Part shown: piece by piece, positions 49,323 through 57,767 of the stretch
Numbering within the stretch: position 1 is the stretch's first letter
How the letters are laid out: every line of letters starts with the position of its first letter
DNA from: Nonomuraea fuscirosea
Lineage (GTDB): Bacteria > Actinomycetota > Actinomycetes > Streptosporangiales > Streptosporangiaceae
Direction: 5' to 3'
Assembly (NCBI RefSeq): GCF_003001935.1
Contig: NZ_PVNG01000025.1
Span: 124,001 to 188,000, forward strand
Length of the DNA: 64,000 nucleotides
Position numbers and translations under genes: made by a program
Notes under the pieces: model-generated
Databases searched by the model: none
What the model was told of the DNA's origin: nothing
Seen by the model: only the letters and a program-made list of their open reading frames with translations

Positions 49323-49967
49323 CTAAGAGGCCACGAGAGTTCTCAGGTCCGCGACCCTGATCTCGGTCAGGGAGGAGACGACCCGCCGTCCCGGCGCCCG
49401 CTCGATGGGCAGCAGGCTCGGCACGGCCACCACGGCGCAGCCGGCCGCCGTGGCGGCGGCCACGCCGTTCGGGGAGTCCTCCAGGACCACGCAGCGCACC
49501 GGCTCCACGCCGAGGAGCTTCGCGGCCGTCAGGTACGGCTCGGGGTCGGGCTTGGTACGGGTGACGTCGTCGGCGGTGACCACGGCGTCGAAACGGTCCC
49601 TGCCGACGCTCTTGAGCACGGCGTCGGCGATCTCGCCGAGCGAGGAGGTGACCAGGGCCACCGGCACCCCCTCGGCGCGCAGGGCGTCGAGCAGCTCGGA
49701 GGCGCCCGGCATGACGTCCACCCCGTCGGTCAGCCGGGCCACCATGCCGGTGACCATCCACTCGCGTACCGTCTCCGGCGCCACGCCGGCCCCCGACACG
49801 GCCAGCATGTAGCCGATCGTGCTCTCCATGGACCCGCCGACCAGGTGGGTCTGGTGCTCGGGCGTCCACTCGGCGCCGAGCCTGGCCATCACGCCGGTCT
49901 CGATCTCCAGCCAGACCCGCTCGCTGTCGACCAGCAGCCCGTCCATGTCGAAGAAGACCGCGTCCAT
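49323..49967 (-). CDS. HAD-superfamily phosphatase (beta-phosphoglucomutase-like)
   Basis: The 214-aa protein has the HAD motifs DMDGLLVDSE (nucleophile Asp7), VTSSLG (motif II), KPDPEPYL (motif III Lys) and VLEDSPNG (motif IV), with a helical cap of the beta-phosphoglucomutase/phosphatase type. It would hydrolyse a small phosphorylated metabolite or interconvert a hexose phosphate. ATG 49967 is chosen; the upstream frame is translated from the 14-bp repeat array and is not protein-like. It lies downstream of metH. Confidence 0.9.
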   Translation of the reverse strand: MDAVFFDMDGLLVDSERVWLEIETGVMARLGAEWTPEHQTHLVGGSMESTIGYMLAVSGAGVAPETVREWMVTGMVARLTDGVDVMPGASELLDALRAEGVPVALVTSSLGEIADAVLKSVGRDRFDAVVTADDVTRTKPDPEPYLTAAKLLGVEPVRCVVLEDSPNGVAAATAAGCAVVAVPSLLPIERAPGRRVVSSLTEIRVADLRTLVAS

Positions 49968-49993
49968 CCCGCCCCCGATACGTCCGATGTCGT

Positions 49994-50105
49994 CACGCCC
50001 GTGTAGCCGGGCCCGTGTCCTCAGGCCCGTGTCGTCGCGCCTGTGCCGTCGCGCCTGTGCCGTCGCGCCTGAGCCGGACACGCCCGTACAGGCGCGCCCG
50101 TGCCG
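49994..50105. repeat. eight phased 14-bp tandem repeats downstream of metH
   Basis: Eight successive 14-bp units start at 49994, 50008, 50022, 50036, 50050, 50064, 50078 and 50092. Two (50036 and 50050) are identical, CGCGCCTGTGCCGT, and the others are close variants (C/A)(A/G)(C/G)GCCCGTG-like. The array starts about 20 bp after the metH stop and fills the spacer to the HAD gene. Confidence 0.8.
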
Positions 50106-50124
50106 TTTTCCGTTCCGCGGCCGG

Positions 50125-53100
50125 TCAGACGTTGAAGTACTTCGCCTCGGGGTGGTGGACGACCAGCGCGGAGGTCGCCTGCTCCGGGTGGAGCTGGAAC
50201 TCCTCCGACAGCGTCACCCCGATGCGCTCGGGCTCCAGCAGCTCGAACAGCTGCTGCTGGTCCTCCAGGTTGGGGCAGGCCGGGTAGCCGAAGGAGTAAC
50301 GGCAGCCCTGGACGTTGACCTTGAGCATGTCGTCGAGCGACTCGTCGCCGCCGATCCCCCACTCCGAGCGGACCCGGGCGTGCCAGTATTCGGCCAGCGC
50401 CTCGGTCAGCTGCACCGACAGGCCGTGCAGCTCCAGGTAGTCGCGGTAGGCGTCCTTGGCGAACAGCTCGGCGGTGGCCTCGGAGATCTTCGATCCCATG
50501 GTGGCCACCTGGAAGCCGACGACGTCGACCTCGCCGGTGTCCTTGCCGCGGAAGAAGTCGGACAGGCACAGGTGCCGGTCGCGACGCTGGCGCGGGAAGG
50601 TGAAGCGGGTGCGCTCGGCGCCGTCGTCGCCGAGGATGATGAGCGAGTCGCCGTCGGAGACGCACGGGAAGTAGCCGTAGACGACGGCCGCCTCCAGCAG
50701 GCCCTCGGTCTGCATGCGCTCCAGCCACATGCGCAGCCGCGGCCGGCCCTCGGTCTCGACCAGCTCGTCGTAGCCGGGCCCGTCGCCGCCCCTGGTGGGC
50801 TTGAGCCCCCACTGGCCGAGGAACAGTGCCCGTTCGTCGAGGAAGGCGGCGTACTCGTTCAGCGAGATGCCCTTGACGACGCGGTCGCCGTGGAAGGGCG
50901 CCCGCGGCAGCGGGTTGTCGGCGGCCACGTCGGAGCGGGCCGGCAGCGCCTCGACGGGGGTGCGGACCAGCGTCGCGCCGGTCTTGACCCGCCGCTCGCG
51001 CAGCGGCGGCAGCGTCGCGCCGGCGACGCCACGCTTGACGGCCATGAACGCGTCCATCAGCCGCAGCCCCTCGAACGCGTCGCGGGCGTAACGCACCTCG
51101 CCCTGGAACACCTCGGCGAGGTCCTGCTCCACATAGGCGCGGGTCAGGGCGGCGCCGCCGAGCAGCACGGGATAGCGTTCGGCGAGCTTCCTGGAGTTCA
51201 TCTCCTCCAGGTTCTCCTTCATGATGACGGTCGACTTCACCAGCAGCCCCGACATGCCGATGACGTCGGCCTTCTGCTCGTCGGCGGCCTCCAGGATGGC
51301 CGACACCGGCTGCTTGATGCCGAGGTTGACGACCTGGTAGCCGTTGTTGGACAGGATGATGTCCACGAGGTTCTTGCCGATGTCGTGCACGTCGCCCTTG
51401 ACGGTGGCCAGCACGATGCGGCCCTTGGTCTCGCCCTCGACGCGGTCCATGTGCGGTTCGAGGTAGGCCACGGCGGTCTTCATCACCTCGGCCGACTGCA
51501 GCACGAACGGCAGCTGCATCTGCCCGGAGCCGAACAGCTCGCCGACCGTCTTCATGCCGTCGAGCAGCACGTCGTTGATGATCTCCAGGGCGGGCCGCTG
51601 CTCGAGCGCCGTGCCGAGGTCGGCCTCCAGGCCCTTCTTCTCGCCGTCGACGATGCGCCGCTTGAGCCGCTCCCACAGCGGCAGCGCGGCCAGCTCCTCG
51701 GCCTTGCCCGCGCGCATGACGGCCGCGTCGACGCCCTCGAACAGGTCCATGAACCGCTGCAGCGGGTCGTAGCCCTCGCGGCGGCGGTCGTAGACCATGT
51801 CGAGCGCGACCTGGCGCTGCTCGTCGGGGATGCGGGCCATCGGCAGGATCTTGGAGGCGTGCACGATGGCGGAGTCGAGCCCGGCGTTGACGCACTCGTT
51901 GAGGAACACCGAGTTGAGCACCATGCGGGCGGCCGGGTTGAGGCCGAAGCTGATGTTGGACAGGCCGAGCGTCGTCTGCACGCCCGGGTAGCGGCGCTTG
52001 AGCTCGCGGATGGCCTCGATGGTCTCCAGGCCGTCGCGCCTGGTCTCCTCCTGGCCCGTCGCGATGGGGAAGGTGAGGCAGTCGACGATGATGTCCTCGA
52101 CGCGCATGCCCCAGTTGGTGGTCAGGTCCTCCACCAGGCGGGTGGCCACGCGCACCTTCCACTCGGCGGTGCGGGCCTGGCCCTCCTCGTCGATGGTCAG
52201 GGCGACCACGGCCGAGCCGTGCTCGCGGACGAGACGCATGATCTTCTGGAAGCGGGAGTCGGGGCCCGCGCCGTCCTCGTAGTTGACGGAGTTGACCGCG
52301 GCGCGCCCGCCCAGCATCTCGAGGCCGGCCTGCAGCACGGCGGGCTCGGTCGAGTCGAGCATGATCGGCAGCGTGGAGGCGGTGGCGAAGCGGAAGGCCA
52401 GCTCCTTCATGTCGGCGACGCCGTCGCGGCCGACGTAGTCGACGCACAGGTCGAGCATGTGGGCGCCGCCGCGGGCCTGGTCGCGCGCCGTCTCGACGCA
52501 GTCGTCCCAGCGGCCCTCCAGCATGGCCTCGCGGAAGGCCTTGGAGCCGTTGGTGTTGCAGCGCTCGCCGATGGCCAGGTAGGAGGTGTCCTGGCGGAAC
52601 GGGACGCTCTGGTAGAGCGAGGAGGCGCCGGGCTCGGGGTGCGGCCGGCGGCGGGCGACCTCCTTGCCGCGCACCCGCTCGACCACCTGGCGCAGGTGCT
52701 CGGGGGTGGTGCCGCAGCAGCCGCCGACCAGGGACAGGCCGTAGTCGCCGGCGAAGGACTGGTGGGCGCCGGCCAGCTCTTCCGCGGTGAGCGGGTAGTA
52801 GGCGCCGTCGGCGGTGAGCACGGGCAGGCCGGCGTTGGGCATGCAGGACAGCTTGAGCCGCGAGTGGCGGGCGAGGTAGCGCAGGTGCTCGCTCATCTCG
52901 GCCGGGCCGGTCGCGCAGTTGAGGCCGACGACGTCGACGCCGAGCGGCTCGATCGCGGTCAGCGCGGCGCCGATCTCGGAGCCGAGCAGCATCGCGCCGT
53001 TGGTCTCGATCGTCACCTGGGCGATGATCGGCACGTCGCGGCCGGCCGCCTCGATGGCCCGCCTGGCGCCGACGACGGCGGCCTTGACCTGGAGCAGGTC

Positions 53101-53589
53101 CTGGCAGGTCTCGATGATCAGCGCGTCGGCGCCGCCCGCGATCAGGCCGGCCGCGTTGTCGCGGTAGGCGTCGCGCAGGCTCGCGTACGGCAGGTGACCG
53201 AGGGTCGGGAGCTTGGTGCCAGGGCCCATGGAGCCGAGCACGAAGCGGGGCTGGTCGGGCGTGGCCCAGTGGTCGGCGGCCTCGCGGGCGATCCTGGCGC
53301 CCGCCTCGGAGTATTCGAAGACGCGCTCGGGGATGTCGTATTCGCCGAGCGCGGCCAGGTTGGCGCCGAACGTGTTGGTCTCCACGCAGTCGACGCCGAC
53401 CGCGAAGTAGGCGTCGTGGACGCCGCGCACGATGTCGGGACGGGTGACGTTGAGCACCTCGTTGCAGCCCTCGTGACCGTGGAAGTCGTCGAGCGTGGGG
53501 TCCTGGGCCTGCAGCATCGTGCCCATCGCCCCGTCGGCCACGACGACGCGCTGGGACAAGACTTCTCGGAAGGACGGGGAGGCGCTCAT
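50125..53589 (-). CDS. metH: cobalamin-dependent methionine synthase MetH
   Basis: MetH transfers the methyl group of 5-methyltetrahydrofolate to homocysteine through cobalamin. The 1154-aa protein has all four modules in order: a homocysteine domain (1-320, with GLNCATGP and the zinc Cys pair in VGGCCGTTPEHL), a folate domain (about 340-620), a B12 domain (about 640-870, with the axial His in VKGDVHDIGKN), and an AdoMet activation domain (about 890-1154, RFTFPRQRRDRHLCLSDFF). ATG 53589 is the family-like start; the upstream frame is low complexity. No cobalamin riboswitch was recognised in the 217-bp divergent spacer. Confidence 0.97.
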   Translation of the reverse strand: MSASPSFREVLSQRVVVADGAMGTMLQAQDPTLDDFHGHEGCNEVLNVTRPDIVRGVHDAYFAVGVDCVETNTFGANLAALGEYDIPERVFEYSEAGARIAREAADHWATPDQPRFVLGSMGPGTKLPTLGHLPYASLRDAYRDNAAGLIAGGADALIIETCQDLLQVKAAVVGARRAIEAAGRDVPIIAQVTIETNGAMLLGSEIGAALTAIEPLGVDVVGLNCATGPAEMSEHLRYLARHSRLKLSCMPNAGLPVLTADGAYYPLTAEELAGAHQSFAGDYGLSLVGGCCGTTPEHLRQVVERVRGKEVARRRPHPEPGASSLYQSVPFRQDTSYLAIGERCNTNGSKAFREAMLEGRWDDCVETARDQARGGAHMLDLCVDYVGRDGVADMKELAFRFATASTLPIMLDSTEPAVLQAGLEMLGGRAAVNSVNYEDGAGPDSRFQKIMRLVREHGSAVVALTIDEEGQARTAEWKVRVATRLVEDLTTNWGMRVEDIIVDCLTFPIATGQEETRRDGLETIEAIRELKRRYPGVQTTLGLSNISFGLNPAARMVLNSVFLNECVNAGLDSAIVHASKILPMARIPDEQRQVALDMVYDRRREGYDPLQRFMDLFEGVDAAVMRAGKAEELAALPLWERLKRRIVDGEKKGLEADLGTALEQRPALEIINDVLLDGMKTVGELFGSGQMQLPFVLQSAEVMKTAVAYLEPHMDRVEGETKGRIVLATVKGDVHDIGKNLVDIILSNNGYQVVNLGIKQPVSAILEAADEQKADVIGMSGLLVKSTVIMKENLEEMNSRKLAERYPVLLGGAALTRAYVEQDLAEVFQGEVRYARDAFEGLRLMDAFMAVKRGVAGATLPPLRERRVKTGATLVRTPVEALPARSDVAADNPLPRAPFHGDRVVKGISLNEYAAFLDERALFLGQWGLKPTRGGDGPGYDELVETEGRPRLRMWLERMQTEGLLEAAVVYGYFPCVSDGDSLIILGDDGAERTRFTFPRQRRDRHLCLSDFFRGKDTGEVDVVGFQVATMGSKISEATAELFAKDAYRDYLELHGLSVQLTEALAEYWHARVRSEWGIGGDESLDDMLKVNVQGCRYSFGYPACPNLEDQQQLFELLEPERIGVTLSEEFQLHPEQATSALVVHHPEAKYFNV

Positions 53590-53806
53590 GAGGTAGAGCT
53601 TATCGGGTGCGTCTCCGGAGCCTTCCGCGAGCGGCCGCTCCCCCGCCCCCGCCGCACGTGCTCCCCCGCCTCCGCCGCGCTTTCCGGCGGGCGCCTCCCG
53701 TGCTCCCCCCGTCCTCCGCCGTACGGGCTCCGCCTGCTGCGCGGCACGATCGGGGCCGCTATTGTACGTGCTGTCAATTGTGTGATGACGTCCGGCAGGA
53801 GGCTTC

Positions 53807-54265
53807 ATGGCCTATCGCACCGTCCTCGTCGGGACCGACGGCTCGGCCTCCTCCTTCAGGGCCGTCTCCGCCGCGGCGTCCCTGGCCGCGGCGACCGGGG
53901 CCACGCTCGTGCTGGCCTGCGCGTACCTGCCCATGCGGGAGAGCGAACGGGCCGCCGCCGCTGACCGGCTCGGCGAGCTGGCGTACAAGGTGACCGGGTC
54001 CACCCCCGCGGACGACGCCCTGCGCGCGGCCCGCGAGCACGCCGTGGCGGCGGGCGCGACCGACGTCGTGCTGACGGCGGACCAGGGGGACGCGGTGGAC
54101 GTGCTCATCGCCGCGGCCGCCCGGCACCACGCCGACCTGCTCGTGGTGGGCAACCGGGGGCTCAACAGCCTGGCCGGGCGGCTGCTCGGGTCGGTGCCGT
54201 CGGCGGTGACGCACCGGGCCGCGTGCGACGTCCTCGTCGTCCACACGACCGACGGCGGCCGCTGA
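53807..54265 (+). CDS. universal stress protein (UspA family)
   Basis: The 152-aa protein is a single UspA domain: YRTVLVGTDGSASSFRAVSAAASLA at the start, a D-V-L-I-A-A-A helix, and the ATP-binding GNRGLNSLAGRLLGSVPSAVTHRAACDVLVVH at the end. The GxxGx9G(S/T) motif is intact, so ATP binding is expected. AGGAGG lies 4-5 nt before ATG 53807. It is divergent from metH. Confidence 0.95.
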   Translation: MAYRTVLVGTDGSASSFRAVSAAASLAAATGATLVLACAYLPMRESERAAAADRLGELAYKVTGSTPADDALRAAREHAVAAGATDVVLTADQGDAVDVLIAAAARHHADLLVVGNRGLNSLAGRLLGSVPSAVTHRAACDVLVVHTTDGGR

Positions 54266-54371
54266 CCGCCCGGCGGCCGTCCTCGGCCGCCTCCTCGCCT
54301 TCCGTCGTCCGCTCTCTCCGAGTCCGCCTTCGCCATGCGTCGGCGCGCGAGGGGCGGCGTCCGCTTCCGCT

Positions 54372-54388
54372 GTTCGCGCGTCGCGAAC
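54372..54388. promoter_or_regulatory. palindromic operator candidate, copy 1
   Basis: GTTCGCG-N3-CGCGAAC is a perfect 7-3-7 inverted repeat. A second copy starts 54 bp downstream. Both lie in the spacer between the universal stress gene and the PAC2 gene. Confidence 0.55.
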
Positions 54389-54425
54389 GGGGGCGGACGC
54401 GCCCTCGCAGGGCTGCCCGGCGGGA

Positions 54426-54442
54426 GTTCGCGCATCGCGAAC
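54426..54442. promoter_or_regulatory. palindromic operator candidate, copy 2
   Basis: GTTCGCG-CAT-CGCGAAC matches copy 1 except in one base of the spacer, and the match extends by GG on the right side. The 54-bp spacing is about five helical turns, which would put two bound dimers on the same face. Confidence 0.55.
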
Positions 54443-54761
54443 GGCACTCAGGTACGCCGCCCGTGGGGGCCTGCAGGCGGAGGTGGCCGTGTGATGCCCT
54501 GGCGTGGCGACGGAAGACCGTGCGCGGCCCGTTCGAGCAGGCGTTTGACCTGCCGTCGCATGGGCGGGCCCGTCCCCCGCGGCCGTTGCGCCCGCGCTCC
54601 CGGGCCGGCCGGGCCGGGCGCTCCCCCGCGGCTCCCCCGGCGGCACGCGTGTCAACTGGGACGTCGGCGCGTGCGTGGAAGCCCGCGTTCGGGGGGAGAT
54701 CGGTGACGTTGACGCCGGCTGACCGCATAGGCTTAGCGGGACGATGGAGAGGAGGCGACAC

Positions 54762-55616
54762 GTGATTGAGCTCGAAGGGCTCCCCGAGCTCGTCGACCCG
54801 GTGCTCATTGCCGCGTTCGAGGGGTGGAACGACGCGGGCGAGGCCTCCAGCGGTGTGATCGCCCATCTCGAGTCCGCGTGGAAGGCCGAGCCGCTCATCG
54901 CGCTCGACCCCGACGACTACTACGACTTCCAGGTCACCAGGCCGGTGGTCGAGATGAACGACGGTCTGACCCAGTCGATCGTCTGGCCGACGACGCGGTT
55001 GCTGCGCGCCCGGCCTCCGGGCCTCGACCGTGACGTGGTGCTGCTGCGCGGCATCGAGCCCAACATGCGCTGGCGCTCGTTCTGCGCCGACATCATCTAC
55101 ATCTGCCGCGAGCTGGGCATCGAGATGGCGGTCATGCTGGGCGCGCTGCTCAACGACTCGCCCCACACCCGCCCGGTGCCGATCCTCGGCGGCGCCACCA
55201 ACTCGGGGCTGGCCCGTTCGACCAACCTGGAGCTGAGCCGCTACGAGGGCCCGACGGGCATCGTGGGGGTGTTGCAGCACGCGTTCGGCCAGGCGCAGCT
55301 CGACGCGATCTCGCTGTGGGCGTCGGTGCCCCACTACGTCGCCCAGCCGCCCAACCCGAAGGCCACGCTGGCGCTGCTGCGCCGGCTGGAGGACGTCCTG
55401 GAGATCCCGATGCCGCTCGGCGACCTCGACGAGGAGGCCAGGGCGTGGGAGCGCGGCGTCGACGAGCTCGCCTCTCAGGACAGCGAGGTGGCCGAATACG
55501 TGAAGGAGCTGGAGGAGCGCAAGGACGCGGCCGAGTTGCCCGAGGCCAGCGGAGATGCGATCGCGGCCGAGTTCGAACGCTATCTGCGGCGCAGGGATCG
55601 CGACACTGACAGCTGA
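54762..55616 (+). CDS. PAC2 family protein
   Basis: The 284-aa protein belongs to the PAC2 (proteasome assembly chaperone 2-like) family: LVDPVLIAAFEGWNDAGEASSGVIAHL, YYDFQVTRP, and VMLGALLNDSPHTRPVPILGGATN. Bacterial members have no settled function; a relative (Rv2125) lies beside metH in M. tuberculosis as here. GTG 54762 is chosen because GGAGAGGAGG lies directly upstream, overlapping an in-frame ATG at 54744. A hairpin follows the stop. Confidence 0.9.
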   Translation: MIELEGLPELVDPVLIAAFEGWNDAGEASSGVIAHLESAWKAEPLIALDPDDYYDFQVTRPVVEMNDGLTQSIVWPTTRLLRARPPGLDRDVVLLRGIEPNMRWRSFCADIIYICRELGIEMAVMLGALLNDSPHTRPVPILGGATNSGLARSTNLELSRYEGPTGIVGVLQHAFGQAQLDAISLWASVPHYVAQPPNPKATLALLRRLEDVLEIPMPLGDLDEEARAWERGVDELASQDSEVAEYVKELEERKDAAELPEASGDAIAAEFERYLRRRDRDTDS

Positions 55617-55619
55617 ATT

Positions 55620-55647
55620 ACAGGGATTGATTCCACCCAATCTTTGT
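55620..55647 (+). terminator. stem-loop after the PAC2 gene
   Basis: ACAGGGATTG (55620-55629) pairs with 55638-55647 through ten pairs including two G-U, with an 8-nt loop, starting 4 nt after the stop. It is followed by AGTTT rather than a full U-run. Confidence 0.5.
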
Positions 55648-55765
55648 AGTTTGGGGTAATAATCGGGAACCTGTAGAAGATTGCATCATGTTGGGCTGCA
55701 GATGGCCCGAGAGGTTCTCGTTCGCACGAATGCCTGCCAACTCGACCGCGCACGTTAGGCATGCC

Positions 55766-56332
55766 ATGGCGACATCCCACGTTGACCCCCACCAGAGGAG
55801 CCAGGACACCCGGCGGCGCGTCCTCGAGATGGCCGTCTCGCTCCGGGAGGACCGCACCGGCGGCTCGGTGGATCATTTCCTCGCCCTGCTGCAGGATCGG
55901 CTTCCGCTCTGGCTGAGCATTCTTCATGATCTGTCCCATCGCAGCGGGAAAGGGTCGGTCTCGGACAACCTCTTTCCTGTCGCGCTGGCGGGGATCGACT
56001 ACTACATAGACGTCCAGAGTGCCGCGCTGCCCGCCTTCACCTCGCCCAACGTGACCGTCCGGTTCCGGCAGGCCATCCGCGACACCGGCCTCGGGCCGCG
56101 TACGGAGACCGCGCCGCTGGCCGCGTACCTGGCGGCCGAGCAGCGGCTCGGGCGGGTGCGCGCCGACGCCGACCCGGAGGCGAGCGCCCGGCTGCTGGTC
56201 GCGGGCTGTTTCCACCGCGCCTACATCGAGATGTTCGTCGGCGCCGACGCCGGGCCCACCCGCGAGGCCAGCGCCCTCGAGATCGTCCGCGAACTACGCC
56301 TCGAACCCACCACCGCCCAGCAGCCCGCCTGA
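55766..56332 (+). CDS. TetR-like ligand-binding domain protein without a clear HTH
   Basis: The 188-aa product (ATG 55766; ATG 55688 would add 26 residues) begins SQDTRRRVLEMAVSLRED, like the first helix of a TetR regulator. It then passes directly to a sequence resembling the TetR C-terminal ligand domain (LAAEQRLGRVRADADPEASARLLVAGCFHRAYIEMFV). The helix-turn-helix that should follow the first helix is not recognisable. It may be a decayed regulator, a HTH-less partner, or a divergent family. The upstream 70 bp is AT-richer than its surroundings. Confidence 0.6.
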   Translation: MATSHVDPHQRSQDTRRRVLEMAVSLREDRTGGSVDHFLALLQDRLPLWLSILHDLSHRSGKGSVSDNLFPVALAGIDYYIDVQSAALPAFTSPNVTVRFRQAIRDTGLGPRTETAPLAAYLAAEQRLGRVRADADPEASARLLVAGCFHRAYIEMFVGADAGPTREASALEIVRELRLEPTTAQQPA

Positions 56333-56972
56333 CCGCGAGCCCGCCCTCGGCACCCGGCGTGGTGCCGGCCTCCCCGGGTGCGAGCGGAACCGAGGAGGCC
56401 GGGGCGCGGGGGCGACGGTGAGGCGTGTGACTCCAAGCAGGTCGGCGAAGGTACGGCGTGCGGCTTCCCAGCGTGCCGGCGAGCAGGTCGGCGAAATGGG
56501 CGTGCGGCTTCAGGCGTGTCGGCGGACGGGGCGGCGAAGGTGACGCGTGCGGCGTCGAGTGTGCCGGCGAGCCGGGTCCGCGCAGGTGAAGTGTGCGGCG
56601 TCGGGCGTGCCAGCGAAGGCGAGCGGGTCGGCGGAGGCGCAGGAGTGCCCGCGGGGAAGTCGGCGAAGCTGCGCGTGCGGCTCCAAGGGTGTCGGCGAGC
56701 GGGTCGGCGAAGGTGAGCGAGTCAGCGGAGGCGAGAGGTCGGCGGAGGCGAGGAGTGTCCGCGAGAAAGTCGGTTTAGGCGGGGCGGGCGGCTTCAAGGG
56801 TGTCGGTAAGCGGGTTGGCCGGAGCGAGACAGGCTCGCGAGTGGGTCGGCCGAGGTGCGGATTGTCGGTGGGACTCGACGTGTCGGCGAGGCGGGTCGGC
56901 GGGCGAGAGGGTCGGAGGGCGAGGCGTGCTCGCAGGCGGATCGGCGGAGAGCGTGCGGGCTGAGGTGAGACG
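56333..56972. repeat. 640-bp convergent spacer of about 45-bp degenerate repeats
   Basis: From about 56417 the spacer is built from roughly ten degenerate units of about 45 bp. Each contains GCGTGCGGC(T/G)TC, then GTG(T/C)CGGCGAGC, then GGGTCGGCGAAGGTGA. The units decay toward 56900. The tract lies between the convergent TetR-like and chelatase genes. Several frames are open through it by composition only. Confidence 0.7.
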
Positions 56973-57767
56973 TCACGCGTGTCGGCGGTGGAGGGGCTGG
57001 GTGCTGGGGGTCGCGGGGTCGTGGCGCGCTAGGCGCGGGGCGGGGGCCGGGTGTTCGCGGTGGGTGGGACGAGGGGTGGGAGCCGTGTGCTTGCGGCGCA
57101 GGGCCTCGTCGTAGCGATGCCAGATCAGGGCGGCCACGTCCGGGTCCGCGCCGAGCGGGTCGCTGACCAGCTCGGCACCCGAGGAGGCCAGGCGGTCGTG
57201 GAAGAAGCCGGGGGCGAGGACGTACGAGGCGATGGCGATGCGGGCGGCCGGGGTCGAGCGGAGCCGTTCGATGGCCTCCTCGATCGTGGGGGTCCCGGCC
57301 GAGGCGAAGGCGGCCGTCACCGGGCGGGCCAGGCGGACGGCGAGCTGGTGGGCGGCGGCGCGCACGTCGGCGAGGGCGGCCGGGTCCGAGGAGCCGGCGG
57401 CGCCGAGCAGGACGGCGTCCGTGGCGCGCAGGCCGGCCCGCGCCAGCTTGCGGGTCAGGGCCGAGGTGAGCAGCCGGTGCGGGCCGAGCCAGCCGGCCAC
57501 CACCGCGTCCGGGCGGTGTTCGGCGATGACCTCTGGGAGGTCGATGTGCGCGTGGTAGCCGCCGGCCAGCAGCAGCGGCACCACGACCACCGGGCCGCGT
57601 ACCACCGGCAGTACCTCCGCGAGGAGGGGCGAGCTGATCTCCAGGTAGGTGAGCTCCACCCGCTGCCCTGGACGGGCTCTGCGGACGGTCTCGGCCAGGG
57701 CCGACAGGGTGTGCTCCCCGGCTGAGCTGCGCGTGCCGTGCGCGGCCAGGACCAGCGCCGGCCTCAC
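56973..57767 (-). CDS. CbiX/SirB-like sirohydrochlorin chelatase
   Basis: The 264-aa protein belongs to the CbiX family of small chelatases that insert Fe or Co into sirohydrochlorin: VRPALVLAAHGTRSSAGEHTL with the metal-binding His, LLLAGGYHAHIDLPEVI with the second His, and IASYVLAPGFFHDRL in the duplicated half. The last 35 residues are a Pro/His/Arg-rich tail. GTG 57767 is chosen because it starts the family sequence and overlaps the preceding stop by 4 nt (GTGA). The neighbouring HemD fusion supports a siroheme role, as with M. tuberculosis Rv0259c-Rv0260c. Confidence 0.88.
   Translation of the reverse strand: MRPALVLAAHGTRSSAGEHTLSALAETVRRARPGQRVELTYLEISSPLLAEVLPVVRGPVVVVPLLLAGGYHAHIDLPEVIAEHRPDAVVAGWLGPHRLLTSALTRKLARAGLRATDAVLLGAAGSSDPAALADVRAAAHQLAVRLARPVTAAFASAGTPTIEEAIERLRSTPAARIAIASYVLAPGFFHDRLASSGAELVSDPLGADPDVAALIWHRYDEALRRKHTAPTPRPTHREHPAPAPRLARHDPATPSTQPLHRRHA

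Larger units (their letters stand above)
54266..54761. other. 496-bp spacer with twin palindromes upstream of the PAC2 gene
   Basis: No gene is supported. The region holds two near-identical palindromes at 54372 and 54426, and at its end a TAGGCT -10 candidate (54728-54733) that would give a 22-nt leader with the GGAGAGGAGG site of the PAC2 gene. Confidence 0.5.

Noticed and set aside
53590..53806. Cobalamin riboswitch upstream of metH
   Set aside because: No B12-box-like sequence or plausible fold was recognised in the 217-bp spacer; a covariance-model search would decide.
49819..53964. Plus-strand 1381-aa open frame antisense to metH
   Set aside because: It arises from codon bias of the MetH gene; no recognisable domain is present.
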